A DNA stretch of 64,000 nucleotides from Sanguinoderma infundibulare (GCA_032821775.1 JAVLRN010000015.1:248001-312000); one strand, 5' to 3'; positions 10,597-22,410 are shown, numbered from the stretch's first letter. Notes: a model not told the origin generated them from the sequence alone. Numbers and translations: made by a program.

Positions 10597-11079
10597 CTAT
10601 GCCTGCGTATTTCCTGCCTTTGTGCTAGGTCTTGCAGAGAAGCCAAGGATGTGGCTATGGTAGCCTAGCGATGTACAGACCGTGAGCGCAGAACTGATAG
10701 CAGAGAGAACACGCATACCTCGGGCGTTGCGCTGATACCGACACGGCGGAAGCGAGTTGGGGAAGCCGATTCGGATGAGGCGGAAGAGATCCCCATCATC
10801 GTCTTCTTCGAATACAACTTCGAGACGGCGGAGGAAGTGAATCGGGCTTACCGCACGTATGGCCACAAGGTGCTCAGGGACGAAATGCCGAGGATCGAAC
10901 GTGTACTGTGTCAGCACATGGCACCTGCGAAACAGAAACAAAACAGACTTGCATGCCTCCCGGATCCATTTGCAAGCGAGAGACATCTGACGAAGGCCTT
11001 GGCACGCCGCGACATGCTCGAAGAGCTCAACGAGACAGTCATCATCCAAGAGAGCAAGGGTACTGCTAGTACCCGACAT
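10597..11079 (-). CDS. Truncated F-box protein, middle LRRs deleted
   Basis: From ATG 11079: MSGTSSTLALLDDDCLVELF, then CQGLRQMSLACKWIREACKS and VPEHLVAIR match the N-terminal F-box exon of the gene at 22411-24306. Directly after it, FLRRLEVVFEEDDDGDLF corresponds to the C-terminal RFLEVEFVEDDQANALF of the intact gene. About 270 residues of LRR sequence between these points are missing. The reading frame is open, so a 160-aa protein with an F-box but little substrate-binding region could be made. It is either a deletion-derived gene or an early pseudogene. A GTATGC donor near the end may add a further exon. Confidence 0.55.
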   Translation of the reverse strand: MSGTSSTLALLDDDCLVELFEHVAACQGLRQMSLACKWIREACKSVLFLFRRCHVLTQYTFDPRHFVPEHLVAIRAVSPIHFLRRLEVVFEEDDDGDLFRLIRIGFPNSLPPCRYQRNARGMRVLSAISSALTVCTSLGYHSHILGFSARPSTKAGNTQA

Positions 11080-11526
11080 TCTGGTGGAGACTGTAGTGAT
11101 TATTAGAGACAAAAAAGGTGTCATTCTTATTTGCTTACGAGAATCCTTGCTGAAACGGCGACGGACGGGGCAACAGTCCTGTGGCAAGTTGCAAGCGCAA
11201 GTGCGGCCACGGTTTGCAATTCGCAAAGCGTCACTTCCCTTTGATAATCGTCAGCCAAATAAGGACAAACACAACCTCACCATCACGCTTGGGACGTATC
11301 TAGTCGCACACATCATTCAAAGCAGAACAGCGCACGGAAAGCAAGATGAGATACAACGTACACGCGCCAAAAATACACGGATATATCAGATTCAAGTGGG
11401 GTGGGTGAGCGCAAGTGTATATGCGATAATTGCGAGAGAGTCGGAGAGCAATACGACGACGACGGATGGAGGTATATAGGTATGGTATGCATGCACGTAT
11501 CTGTATCGAAAGCGACGATGAGCATT

Positions 11527-13847
11527 TTAGCCAAGCGCGTGGCTGAGCGTCACGCTCCCGGGTACCGTGACGAGATGATGATGGTGAAAGCCCTCGCTGG
11601 CGAACACCGGCGTGGGCGAAACGGGAACGCAATGCTGCGGTGTGAGCGAGACGGGAACGCAGTGCTGCAGCGTCGGGGTTGGCGTTGCAGGCTGCACAAA
11701 AGCCGGCGTCGGGCTCGGGTAGGTGGTCTGCACTGGAGCTGGCGGGGAAGGGGAAGGGGACGATGGAAAGCACGGCGCGCACCCCGTCGGGGACTGCAGG
11801 CACTGGAGGAAGCTCGCGTGCCACGCGCACCCAGTGGGGCTCGACGACAGCGATGGCGTTGTCGACGGAGACGAGGTGAGCTCGGGCGTGGTCGGGTACT
11901 CGTATTCGGGAGTGGTGTCCATTACGAAGTCCTGCTGTGGTTGCGGCGAAGGCGTGCACGGAAGCGCGTACTGCGGAGGGGCGGGAGAGGGCGATGGAGA
12001 CGAATACTCGTCGGCACGAAGAGCAGGATCGAGCCATGACATGCATTCCGGCTCGGTGTACGATTGCTCGTACTGCAAAGGTACGGGGCGCTGGATGACG
12101 TCGATCTGCATCGCGTCAAAGCCCACGTTCATGTTCATGGGTATCTCCGGGGCGTAAAGTATCTGCGGCTGCGGCGCGTAGTACTCCTGGCCCGGAGATG
12201 GACTCGGTGTTGGCATCGGTGTCGATTGCCGTACTAATGCCCACGGCTCGTGCGAGATGTTCATGTTCATGACGCGCGGGAGAAGCGGGACGGCAGGCGC
12301 TGCCCATTCCGCGCGGCGCGCACGGTCGATGGGCGTGCCGCGCCCCATGAATGGGACACCGTTCCGGGCCGTCTGCTCCGGGACGCACTCGAGCGCGTAG
12401 ACGGGTATGGAACCCAACGGGGGAAGATGTGGAGCTCCGAACGCTTGAGCACCGGGGCTCCAGCCAATGTTCTCGAAGGGGTTGTCGTACGTCTGCGCAT
12501 GCGCATCGAACATGAGGTCATCGTCCTCGGATCTCTCCTCGTCCTCGTCCGAATCCCAATCACTCGAGTATTCCACATCCATGTCCGTATCTCCCTCAGA
12601 ATCGACACGAGCCGCTGCAGCACAGGACGAGGGCGTGTATAGGGTAAACTGAGCAGTAGGGGTAACTGGAGATGATGGGGGCGAGACGGAGGCGGTGCTG
12701 GGCGCTTGAGGGTATAACCGCCCCGCAGCGGCTCCTTCGGCGTGGACGACGGCCTCGTAGATTTCGCGGTACGTTTCTTTCCTGCGGAACCGGAGAGATG
12801 ATTAGCCATGAGAGAATAAAGGCAGGGAGGGAAGTGGCTGCCGTAAGGAGGGACCTTGCGCGGCGTAACTTACAGGTACTCGACTCGTTCCTGGCAGGCC
12901 AGTTTCCACAACCCGGTATCGGCCGTCTCGGGTCTCTGCTCGCGAGGAGGGAGCTTCAGGCGGTGGAACTGGCAGATCATCGGCTCCGTGGTCTCTTCGG
13001 CCGCATCAGCAGACGGCTCGGGCTGCTCCGTGAACGAAGGAGCGGGAATAGGCGGCACTTGCTGATTTGACAGGACATCGGCCTTCGGGTGAGGAGTAGG
13101 CGGACGTAGAGCTCGTGGGCGTTCTTCCGAAGAAGGGATGGCATCGGAGGGGCGCGCCACGGGCAACAAGCGACCGTCCTATATGAAAGGTGTCTGTTTG
13201 AGGACAAAGAAGTGGCGGGGATGTAGGTGATGACTCACGGTGGTTGCATGATGCGTTCCACGCTTCTGACTAGGTGCGCGTTCTACATGAGGTTCTCGGG
13301 CGGCCGGGGTCTCATTGTCGGAGAGGGAGGTCAGAAGACGCTGCCGCTTCGCGTAGCGCAGCTGCCTCGGGGTCTGAAAATCGTCGTGGGCGTGTTTGTT
13401 GACAGGTACGAGTTCGTACGCCAGGCGATCGGCGCGATCAGCAACGTTCTGAGACCGCTTTCGCTTTGTGCCCGCCAAAACGGGGATAGGGGACGACGGA
13501 TGGTGCTTCTTTGCAGGGAGAGACCTGCTTCTAGAAGAAGAAGGGGCTGTGCTACTACTAGAGGTGGGGCGAGGACGACGGTTACTCGGAGGAGGGGCGG
13601 GAGGACTGGAAGTCGGGTATGCTCCTGATTTGGAGTGGGTCGCTAGGGAGGCGACGATGGCAGACGGGTCTTGTGGGAGGGCGAGATCGGGGGCGTGGGG
13701 GCTACGGGAGTGGGAGCGGCGACTTACGGCAGACTGGGTGTGAGCGAGAAGGTAGGATGCACGGCTAAGGTTGGCCTGACGGCGCACGCGAATGCGAGGC
13801 GAGCGTCTGGGGCCGTCGACAGGCGTTGTGTGGACGACGAGCGCCAT
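11527..13847 (-). CDS. Large Pro/Ser-rich orphan protein (722 aa)
   Basis: Three exons: 13847-13239, 13178-12874, 12781-11527 (phases 0, 2), giving one continuous frame. The N-terminus is basic and Ser/Arg-rich (for example PAKKHHPSSP, YAKRQRLLTSL), suggestive of nuclear localisation. The centre has the only compact part: FHRLKLPPREQRPETADTGL then WKLACQERVEYLKETYREIYEA across intron 2. After an acidic patch (DWDSDEDEERSEDDD) the rest is low-complexity Pro/Ser/Thr/Gln with repeats such as LQHCVPVSLTPQHCVPVS. No known domain is recognised. A transcriptional regulator is conceivable from composition only; this is a guess. Confidence 0.72.
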
Positions 13848-16800
13848 GATGTGCTGTGGCCGGTGGCGAGGTTCGGGGAGGGGCTACCGTGGATTGGATG
13901 GGGTCAGGCGTCCCTGAGTGGGCCGTTGCTTGGCTGGCGGGGGCACACTCTGGAAAACGCATGGTGGTTGGAAGGGCGGTGAGTACAGGCACGGAGAAGA
14001 GACAAAGGAAGAAGGTTACGTTGGATATATTGGGCGTGGCTTGCCTTGGAGAGGGTGGCACGGAAGGGCCGAGAGGATGGAGACGGAAGCGGATGAATTA
14101 GAGTGTCAATTCGAGATCGGATATCGATGATGCTCGTAATGGCGAGGGGCCGCGAAGGCTGCAGTCAGGAGTCCAACCATTTCCCTGTCAATCATCCGCA
14201 CTCACGCCATGTACACCACATGCCGCCCCTGCCGAAGCCTCCCCTAAATCCGCACGTGAGCTCTTTCCCTGCGCACGGACCACCACAGGGCGCCTCCTGC
14301 GACCTGCAGACACGAATCGGGCGGGAGGTTGTCCATGCGAGGAAGAGGCCCGCGTCCGAATACTGCGAAGAAGCTTGCTTTTGTACGACGTGTGAACGAC
14401 CATCGCTCGTTAGATCTCTCGCGAAGTGGGTCGACACTGCTCGGAATGGCAACCGCGCTTGCTCTCCTAAAACGCCAGGTCCCCTTTCCCCATCAAGACT
14501 CCTCAGTAAATTCCCTCTCCCTCCCGTCCTTAGTCCGCTGTCAACCAGTCAACCGACGCTTGTAGACCAGTCTAACCTGCTGCGCCGACTTTGTTTCAGG
14601 AACATTTTCCTTGGAACCAAACAAGCCAAGTCTCACCAATTGCTCGGACACAGCAGGAGAACAGCGCACGAGGATCATGTCTCCGAAGCATTTATTGCTC
14701 CACTTTGCTATCCAACGCCGTCGCCGGCTCGCCTCCAGGGTCCCTGATCGTGTCAGTGCCCTTCACAGCAACTAGGCCATATGCGGGCTCTTGTGGCGCG
14801 AATATGAATCCTCGTCGTTGGCCGCCTGGTCTTCCCGGTTTCAATCAACGCCCCGTTCGGGTCCCCATCGTCCAGCCTTTCATTCCGGCGGCCGCATGTC
14901 GGCACTTGCTCGTCCCTGTGCAGGCCAAGGGTTCTCAGCGGTCCATCTTACGTCCTTCTTCCCTTCTGGAGCTTCCGTATCTCCACATCACTTGGCTGCA
15001 TCTTCGCGCCGGTGATCCTCTGCCCACAGAGAACCGCATTTAAACATAACCTGAAGCCGCCTCGTCCCAGCCGTGGGTTCGACAGCGAGGGCGATCACGC
15101 ACAGTTCGACAAGTCCATCACGGCCGCCTTCGATGCGCTCCTCTCTATGTCAAAATCCCAATCGGCGCCGATGCTCAAGGTTCAAGTTGCTGATGAGGAC
15201 CAATCCGTTCGACAGCTCATCACGTACCATAGCACAGGAAGTAGGAGATTGTCGTCGCTCGAGATCGACTGCGCTCTCGCGGTCTTATGAACCAGCGATA
15301 GGTTTTCACCGCGTACCGACCTATCTTTCGGTTCGGCCTCTCTTTTTTTTGCTTGATTACCTCACGGCATTGCTCATCATGTGCATCCCCCAGAGATATG
15401 CCGCAGACGTACCTGATATCCTGTGCAGTCTTCCTCGAGGCCTTCCAATCGATGCCATCAGCGTAGACGTCACTCGTAACATTTTTCTCTGTTCGCGCGT
15501 CGCCTGCGGCGTTCTGTGCTGTCGCTAAGCCGTCGTATGTAGATACCGACATCAGCACATCGCTTCAGTTGCGACCCCAGTTTCTGCCGCCGTAACCAGG
15601 CCGACTCGGTCGTCAAAGCACCCGAGAGAAGACGACCGGTACCTTTGAACATACGTTGAAGGCGAGTGGGGTGCTGAGCGCATCGCCGATGCGGCACATT
15701 GCCAAGTAGATCGTCGAAAACCGGACGTCCGGGCCCGCGTGCGAGATAAAGCACATAGCCAGGACGGACCTCTCCCTCCCCCGGGCCCCCTTCGCCTCCG
15801 CAACGCACTCGACCTCGAGGCTTTGGACTTTCGTTCCTCGGGCGCGCCTCGCTCGGGCTCGCAACGCGAGCATCTCCGACTTGGGCAGAACGAGCGCGCG
15901 TGTCACCTCCGCGCCATGTCATGCACCAGCCGTACCGTGGCCAGCAGCACGGGTCCAGCCCGTACGCACCAAGTCAAAGCCGCCGTCATGAGTCGCGAAC
16001 ACGGACTAGGGCTCGAAGAACATGTCATATTGAGAAGAGCGACCTGTTGTACCCCCGTGCGCGAAAGCAATCTCCTGAGCGTTGACCTCCGTCATTGCTC
16101 ATCAACTATCCCTCGTGAGCGAGCTGGCAGCAGCGACCTTTGCAAACACGATGGTCAGACACAACCTGGCATCTTACATGGAACGAATGTGAGCATGGGG
16201 TGGTTTTGGGGGGTGCCTGAACTTGATGTTCAACTTCGTCGAAACCAAATTGTGTGTTTGGTTGTGATTACAAATATTATGCCTGGAAGACACGGGCGCG
16301 GTCATTGTGAACATAAAAGCAGCGTATGTGGGGCTACTAGTGCCGAGCGGCGCCGGCTACAAACCGGACGCGGTTCGCCGCGCCCCGAGTAGTGATCTTC
16401 GCTGGGTCTCCGTAGTCTCGGACCCTAATACACGTGCGCTCCGAGGTACCGCAGACTCAAGTCGCTGTCGTGCAATGATAACCTCACTAGCAGGGCAGGC
16501 GTGTTCTCCTCCACTATCGATGTCACCGAGCTCCTCAGGCTATGACGAGCATCCCAAGGCTCTTGCGAGAACATACCGATTCGTCGGGAACTTCAGGGAC
16601 GGAGAACACAAGAAGGGGTGAGTTCTGCTCCAACGTGTCAGTTTCTTCTCATGAACACCATTTATAGGAAAAATGACTCGAGTTGAACCTCTATATTGGG
16701 GTATGTGGGTCCAGCCAGAGGACGCTATCGCCTTTGTGGAGAATTTCTCGAGCGTACCGTGCACCAGCTGATTGATTTTGGAAGGCATTCTCTTGTTGCC

Positions 16801-17062
16801 CGTCTATCTGCGACCTGTCGAAGCGCAGATTTCCCAGTGATAAGAGGTCTTCTCTCCGATTTGTTCCTCGAACACATCGGAGGGTCGGGCGGTTTATCTA
16901 TCTCTGCACGTTACCCTGTCAGGCTCCGGTGTCTAAATCTCTCTATAAACCCCAGGGCTCTGTGTTGCACACATTCTAACTCAACTCTCTCCGCATTCGC
17001 CGTCCCACAGCGCCCGTAACCCAGCATCGAGCCCCTCGCTACACTCTGTCTTTGCTTCCGGT
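13848..17062. other. Gene-poor 3.2 kb
   Basis: Several open but overlapping frames and no convincing spliced gene. The best coding-like pieces are plus 15012-15290 (FDKSITAAFDALLSMSKSQ) and minus 15906-15613 (SVLAMCFISHAGPDVRFSTI); neither could be assigned or extended, and the second is interrupted by stops upstream. Possibly remnants of old genes. Confidence 0.4.
16944..16949 (+). promoter_or_regulatory. TATA box upstream of the 17063 gene
   Basis: TATAAA about 114 bp before the ATG at 17063, followed by a pyrimidine-rich stretch. Plausible core promoter, no experimental support. Confidence 0.35.
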
Positions 17063-17685
17063 ATGGACGCTATCAATGTGCCCCCCGATCGACCTGCAAA
17101 GCCACAGGGTCGATATGTCTTACTTGATCCCCCCCAATTGATGACATCCCTCGAACGTGTACGTATTGCTACATTGTCGCGACGTCTTCGATCCAGAGCA
17201 CTAACTCAATCACAGCGCGCTGCCGATGCTATTCGTCATCACATGTATCGCCGGGACGATTCCCCAGTCGGGGTCTACCTGGACACAGGCGAAGACGGCA
17301 AACTGCGTCTATTTATCAAGGACAATGAGCGGCGTCTTCGTCATGGCGATTCAGGATCCGAGTCCGAGTCAACGGCGGTTGACTCTTCTTCTGTGGTATC
17401 CGAAGTACGTGTCCGTGCTTCAAAAAAGACGTAGTCGATAACACATTTTTGCAGGACACTGTCCACCGGCCTCCGTCTCCGACAATCGCATCGCAACTCG
17501 AGGGAATGAAAGTTTCGGAACACGCTAGCAAAGTCGCAGAGGACTCTCCGTATTCGAAGGGGACTTATGCCTTCACCGACCACACTGCGAACCTTCTCGA
17601 GAACATGATCTACGAGATACAGAGCAGTCCGTCTGTTGATTTCTGTATCGAGCAGCTGACATCAGCAAAAGCGCAACCTGCCTGA
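17063..17685 (+). CDS. Orphan protein truncated by element insertion (171 aa)
   Basis: Exons 17063-17158, 17216-17404, 17455-17685, phases 0 and 0, with strong GTACGT donors. The product starts MDAINVPPDRPAKPQGRYVL, has GVYLDTGEDGKLRLFIKDNE, an acidic Ser-rich run (SGSESESTAVDSSS), then FTDHTANLLENMIYEIQSS. No family is recognised. The last eight residues (TSAKAQPA) and the stop codon lie inside the terminal inverted repeat and first bases of mobile element copy 2, which begins at 17660. The original C-terminus is therefore lost and replaced by element sequence. Whether the shortened protein is functional is unknown. Confidence 0.68.
17660..17669 (+). repeat. Left terminal inverted repeat of element copy 2
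   Basis: CATCAGCAAA; reverse complement of the right terminus. It lies within the last coding exon of the 17063 gene. Confidence 0.7.
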
Positions 17686-18303
17686 AAGGCTACACTAAGC
17701 GCTAGGGGGCTATGCCAGATTTCACAGGATCCAGCCCCACCGTAGGACTCTGTAGGAAGTCGTCGGATACGATGGAATCCTGGAGGGTTCAGCCGCATAC
17801 GATTAATCAATTGTAGAGCCCTGTAATGCTGCCGCCGGGTGATAGTAATTATTACAGAGCAATGTTAGCTGTGCCGACGGAAACCATTAATCACTGCAAA
17901 GTGATGCAATTCATCCTCGGCGTGCGGCCAATTATTGCAGGGCAATACGGCAGGTATAGCCCAGGAGAAATCCTTCGCAGATATTTAGTGCAGTAGGACC
18001 CGGGCGCACAAGAGTGCGAGTGGAGACGGTCACATGATCAGGTTCTCCCTATACGCGCGGAAGCATCTGATTCTCCCTCTCTCCCCAATGACATGCACCC
18101 TTGACTTCCCCATAAAATAACCCTCGCGCTCCCCATCAATCTCAGACTCGCTTCTTGACCTCTTACGTCGACCATCTCTCCGTCCTCCAAAGAAAACTTC
18201 CCTTTCCATGGCGGGTCCGTCCATTGCGCCTCTCCCGACGCGTTCTCTGCACCATCTGACCACCACCCACGCATTCCACAGCAAAACGAGCTTCAAGCTC
18301 AAT

Positions 18304-19697
18304 ATGGACTCACAGCCTGCTTCCAAGAAGCGCAAGATTTCCCCATCCGGTCCTACAAACTCTGAGCCAAACCAATCCTCATTTGCAGACGTCCTCCAGA
18401 GACTCAAGGAGGATGCCGGTGAATCAAGTATGTGTCTCATTCTCTGCTCCTTTGTTTGCCATTCAAAACAGTGAGCGCAGGGCGGAGGATGGGCGGGATG
18501 AGGGTGGGGGTGAGGGTGAGGCCAAGGGCGGGGCGGCGGATGAGCAGGACGAGGACGAGAGAGAGGACGAAGACACGTCCATCCAGCTCCTTCGCAGGCT
18601 GGAACACAAAGCCAAGTGAGTCGTCCAATGCCATCTACCATGTACATGGCTGTATGCGCGCATATAGCAAGGATACCCGGGTGTACCTCGGGTATGAGAA
18701 GATATATCAGGATGCCTGCATTCTCGGCCGCCATATGACCGAGTTCAGCAATGTCCAAGCCGACAGCGCACTGCTGACGCGCATGGATGCCACCCGACCC
18801 TACACCCAATCCGCTCTTTCCTCCTCCACTCCTTCTGCCTTACCACTTCGACCCCTGTCGGCGCAGGCCATCCAGCCTCTCTTCCGTGCTTCGCTCGCGG
18901 AGTTGCGTCTTTCCATCCATCCGAAGGACTTTTCTTCCGTCTCCCCTGCCTCCCACGCGCACAGTTGTCGAGCTAACTGTTTGTCAGATGCGCAACCTTG
19001 TCTGCTCTCAGCCTGGATGGGCGGCGGCTGATGGTCAATTTTGGCATGGCAGGGAGTTCACACGAAGTTTATTCGAGGCCGCGTTCGAGTCGCCGACGTG
19101 GGCGAAGGAGCTCCTCGCCTGGTGGACATGGTAAGTGAATTCCCGCATTCCTAGTCCAGTTCAACTTGCACAACCATCTCGACAACCAGCCTGGTCTTCG
19201 GGACAGGAGGCGCAGAGCCAGTCGAGCTCCATGTCCTGCGAGGGAACACTGCGCTTGCGCTCTTCAAGAAGACCAGCGAGCGCATCAATGCGCGCGAGGC
19301 GGTCGCGCTGAAGAGGAAGCCTGCTCGCCCCTCGAATGACGCGCATGGCACGAACAACGACAATGGCAACCGCACCAATGACGGTGCAACCAAGAACGGC
19401 GGCGAGGACGGCCGGAACAACAATGGCGAGGACAGCTCGGACGATAACAGCGGTGAGGACAAAGGCGGCTCGGAAGGCGCAAATGACAACGGCGAGGACG
19501 CCGCGAACACCAACGGCAACGAGGAAGGCCCGAGCGGGAGCGCTGCGGGCGGTACCAAGCACAAGGAGCCGGACACTGAGGCCGCGGCCCCCCAACCGGA
19601 GACGAAGCGTCCCCACCAAGAGAATGAACTGGCTGCGGATACCGAGCACCCTCAGAACACCGCGTGCGAGGATGTGGATGGGATGTATTCCGAGTAG
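18304..19697 (+). CDS. Gene carried by element copy 2, orphan family with HGREFTR motif; possibly frameshifted
   Basis: Exon pieces: 18304 onward (MDSQPASKKRKISPSG, a basic NLS-like KKRK); an acidic exon around 18479-18615 ending SIQLLRRLEHKAK; an exon from about 18690 with YLGYEKIYQDA; an exon with CSQPGWAAADGQFWHGREF and FEAAFESPTWAKELLAWW ending at a GTAAGT donor near 19131; and a last exon from about 19190 with LVFGTGGAEPVELHVLRGNT, then Asn/Gly/Asp/Glu-rich low complexity ending CEDVDGMYSE. The phase between exon 1 and the acidic exon does not join cleanly, so the copy may be broken or my splice is wrong. The family is not assigned; it looks like a basidiomycete-specific nuclear protein that travels with the element. 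Confidence 0.45.
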
Positions 19698-20436
19698 AGT
19701 ACGCACAGCTAGCCTTCCTGATCTTGCTGACCTCGCGCTGTGTTCAGGTCCTCCACGACGACCTTCTTACTTCGGCAGTATAGAGGATCTCATTGAACGC
19801 CTCGACCTCCTCCCTGCCCATTCTGTCTGCTTGCTCTCTTGGTGGCTCTGTCCTGCTCGCCTGTTCTCGCTCTGCTGTCGATTTGCAAGTGCCTTGGTCT
19901 CTTTTTGTCTCGCGCTGGTCCACAAATCGCATGCTCGCGTTCTCTCTCTTTTCGTAATAGATGCTGTGATGTATTGTTGCTCCGCCCGCCAAAATTGATA
20001 ATTTTGACCATTATTAAATTTCGTGTGCGTTGCATGGCCGTGGGCGAGTACCAGGGCAATGCCTGCCAGTGACCCACTATACAGCAACTACAGCCATTCA
20101 TTGTACACTACCATACGCCCGGGGACTATTGTAGTCCTCTACCATATCTCCCCATCAATCCTGCATGGTGCTACAAAATATCCCCATTGATCCTACATGG
20201 CACTACAGGGAGCGCGCACCTATCCGACAGGCCATTACAGTATTTCCCCCGGCTCCGGCGAAATCCTACAGCGCCCCGGAGCACGTTCAGCTATAAACTG
20301 TAGCGAATCGGCGTGTCCGTCGGAAGGCTGCAGAGCCAGAAGCAAAACTGGAATATCGGGTGAGGCACCTACTAACCACTACGATGGCTACAGAGCTACA
20401 TGCATTGTTACAGGTCTTTGTAAATCTCAAACCCGG

Positions 20437-20446
20437 TTTGCTGATG
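20437..20446 (-). repeat. Right terminal inverted repeat of element copy 2
   Basis: TTTGCTGATG. Its last three bases form the first in-frame ATG of the following protease-like reading frame. Confidence 0.7.
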
Positions 20447-22286
20447 GATAATAACTCATTTTTCGCTCCAGAGTCACGGCTGTATTACGTCAAGATCATA
20501 AGTCCCATAGCTCAAGAGGACTGGGAATATTGACTGATATACGTTCAGACACTTGAAATCTTGAATGGTCACAGGGTAATGTTCAAGGTCGAGCTCGACA
20601 CCGGTGAGTCGTACAGCGAGTAATGCTTAGGTATACCCGCTGACAAACCTTCTCCGCAGGTTCGGATACCTCGTGAGTGAAAGGCCAAGTGCGATCACTC
20701 AGGATATCTAACGGACTTTCCTCTTTGCAGTTGGTTGTTTCACAGGCACGTTTGCCAGCTGGTAAGCATCAAGGACGAGTGGAAGCGTGAAGATGGCGTT
20801 CAGTGCTGGATTACGGTGGCCAAATGCGAGCGCAACCATCGTCCTCCTTCAATTCCTCTCAGCTTCCTGCCGAAGTACCTGGAGCGGGAGATTCCACGAC
20901 AACAGACCGACCCTTACATTGTCGAGGCGCTTTGCCACTATCCGCGTGTCACCTATGTCGACGAGTCTGTGACAGGCGAGTGATATCTATCTGCATGAAA
21001 CCATGCTAACTGAGTATTGATAGTTCTCGGAGCAATGACCCCTCCCGGGGTTGAATTCGAGCTTCAAAACGCGTGGGATTGGTACGCATCTCGGGATAAC
21101 CCTGACCAAAGGGAGAAGTTTACGGCGAATTTTGCCTTCGGGATCTGCGATGCAGCCTCAAGCCTCATCTTGGATGACAAGCGCATGCACGGGGTGATCG
21201 GATTGAGTCCGGAAATGTGGTTTGTTTCCATCCTTAAGTCGGGTGTTCAGGAATATGACTATAATGTTAACAGAGTCCAGAAGGCATTTGACCGGCCTTT
21301 TAGAAGGCCTGATCAGCGTCAGCCATACATGTTACGTGTATGTACCTCACGATCTCCCTGCGCGACTCTGTCTGACTGGATGATAGAGCTTCTCGAAAGC
21401 CATTGAAGGCGAGCTTCCCACCGTCGAAGGCGTGAGTTCAGTTTACTATGACTTATTCGTTAACAATCTCAAAGTGTCTTCTCAGGACGATGGAGGAATT
21501 GTCCTTTACTGGCGTCTCATCCCTCCAGGATCGTCGGGGTATGTTCAGAGCGACCTTATCGTGTCGGACTGCTGAGAATTCTTCATGGGCTGTTGCTACT
21601 TTCAGTACCAGCTTCCTCGCGTTCAACGAGTTCCCATCCCATATGCTTTCGGATACACTGTTTTGGAGCCCTCAGATCTTCACCGCGGACGAGTCACCGT
21701 CCAAGTGGATGATCACCGTCAAGGAGATGCGCATCCACGTTCCCGTGTTGCCAGCTTATCAAGGACGTTACGAACCCCAAGATATATTGATCGAATTCGG
21801 CGGCGGCGAGAATTTCTACGTTGACACAGGTACGAGTGGTGTCGATGGTCTTGTGTGTCGGATTCGTCTCGGCTCACCATCGCGTTATCTAGGGACGTGT
21901 TGTTCGTATTTCAAACCCACTCCCTTGAAGCCGCTTGTAGATGCGTTCGACGTGATCGGCATACCATTCTCTGTACCTGAATGGGCGAACATTCCTGCGT
22001 CAAGAATCGAATGGTTGTTTATGTCAAAAGGTACACAGGTACCATTGCGTACAAAAGCTGCCCCTTTCCTCTGCGATCGTGAGCGCAATGGACTCCTTTG
22101 GCAATGCCCGTCAAAGACTAGTCCCTGCATCTTAGGCCTCGTACGTTCCTTTCAATGAATTGATGCGATTCAGTGCTAATTAGCCCGGAAGAACTTTATC
22201 CAAACAGCGATTGTCGCCATGCACAGACCTGACGAATCTAAGCAGCCATACTTCCGGTTTGGACTCGTCATGAGGAACAGACAGTA
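20444..22286 (+). CDS. A1-family aspartic protease, 5'-truncated and possibly inactive
   Basis: Exons 20549-20603, 20660-20672, 20731-20975, 21024-21337, 21387-21431, 21486-21538, 21606-21829, 21893-about 22140, then to about 22286. The first active-site motif ELDTGSDTSWLF is assembled across three exons and the second is YVDTGTC; pepsin-like proteases use one Asp from each DTG motif. The C-terminal NFIQTAIVAMHRP resembles the usual family ending. Oddities: the reading frame from ATG 20444 (DNNSFFAPESRLYYVKI) meets a TGA before any GT donor, so it does not join the DTGS exon; no signal peptide or propeptide is seen; the intron at 20976 has a GC donor; the last splice is phase-inconsistent unless a weak donor at 22145 is used. 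The 5' end adjoins the transposon, which probably removed it. Confidence 0.65.
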
Positions 22287-22410
22287 GTTGTCCAGGTGCG
22301 GAGGATACTCTCGATGGTCATACAGTGGCATGAATGTACAAGTAGTCTTGGATTCCCATTGCAACATGGATGGAATGTTACATGCGGTGATCTTCTGAAG
22401 CCGCGACGGT

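Larger units (their letters stand above)
17660..20446 (+). mobile_element. Inverted-repeat element, copy 2 (2.79 kb)
   Basis: Bounded by a perfect 10-bp terminal inverted repeat: CATCAGCAAA at 17660-17669 and TTTGCTGATG at 20437-20446. The outer 0.5-1.1 kb at both ends matches copy 1 in opposite orientation. Subterminal zones hold repeated TACAG/CTGTA/TGTAG words, about nine in the last 400 bp, as seen for transposase-binding arrays in some DNA transposons. The interior carries one multi-exon gene (18304-19697). No transposase is seen and no clear target duplication: left flank ...GCAGCTGA, right flank GATAATAA. The superfamily is unresolved. Confidence 0.72.

Noticed and set aside
18030..18809. 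Minus-strand frame of 259 codons inside element copy 2
   Set aside because: Antisense shadow of the element gene's exons; it contains Pro/His runs arising from the acidic Glu/Gly coding repeats on the plus strand.
17650..20456. Target-site duplication of element copy 2
   Set aside because: Flanks ...GCAGCTGA and GATAATAA share no convincing direct repeat; none is claimed.
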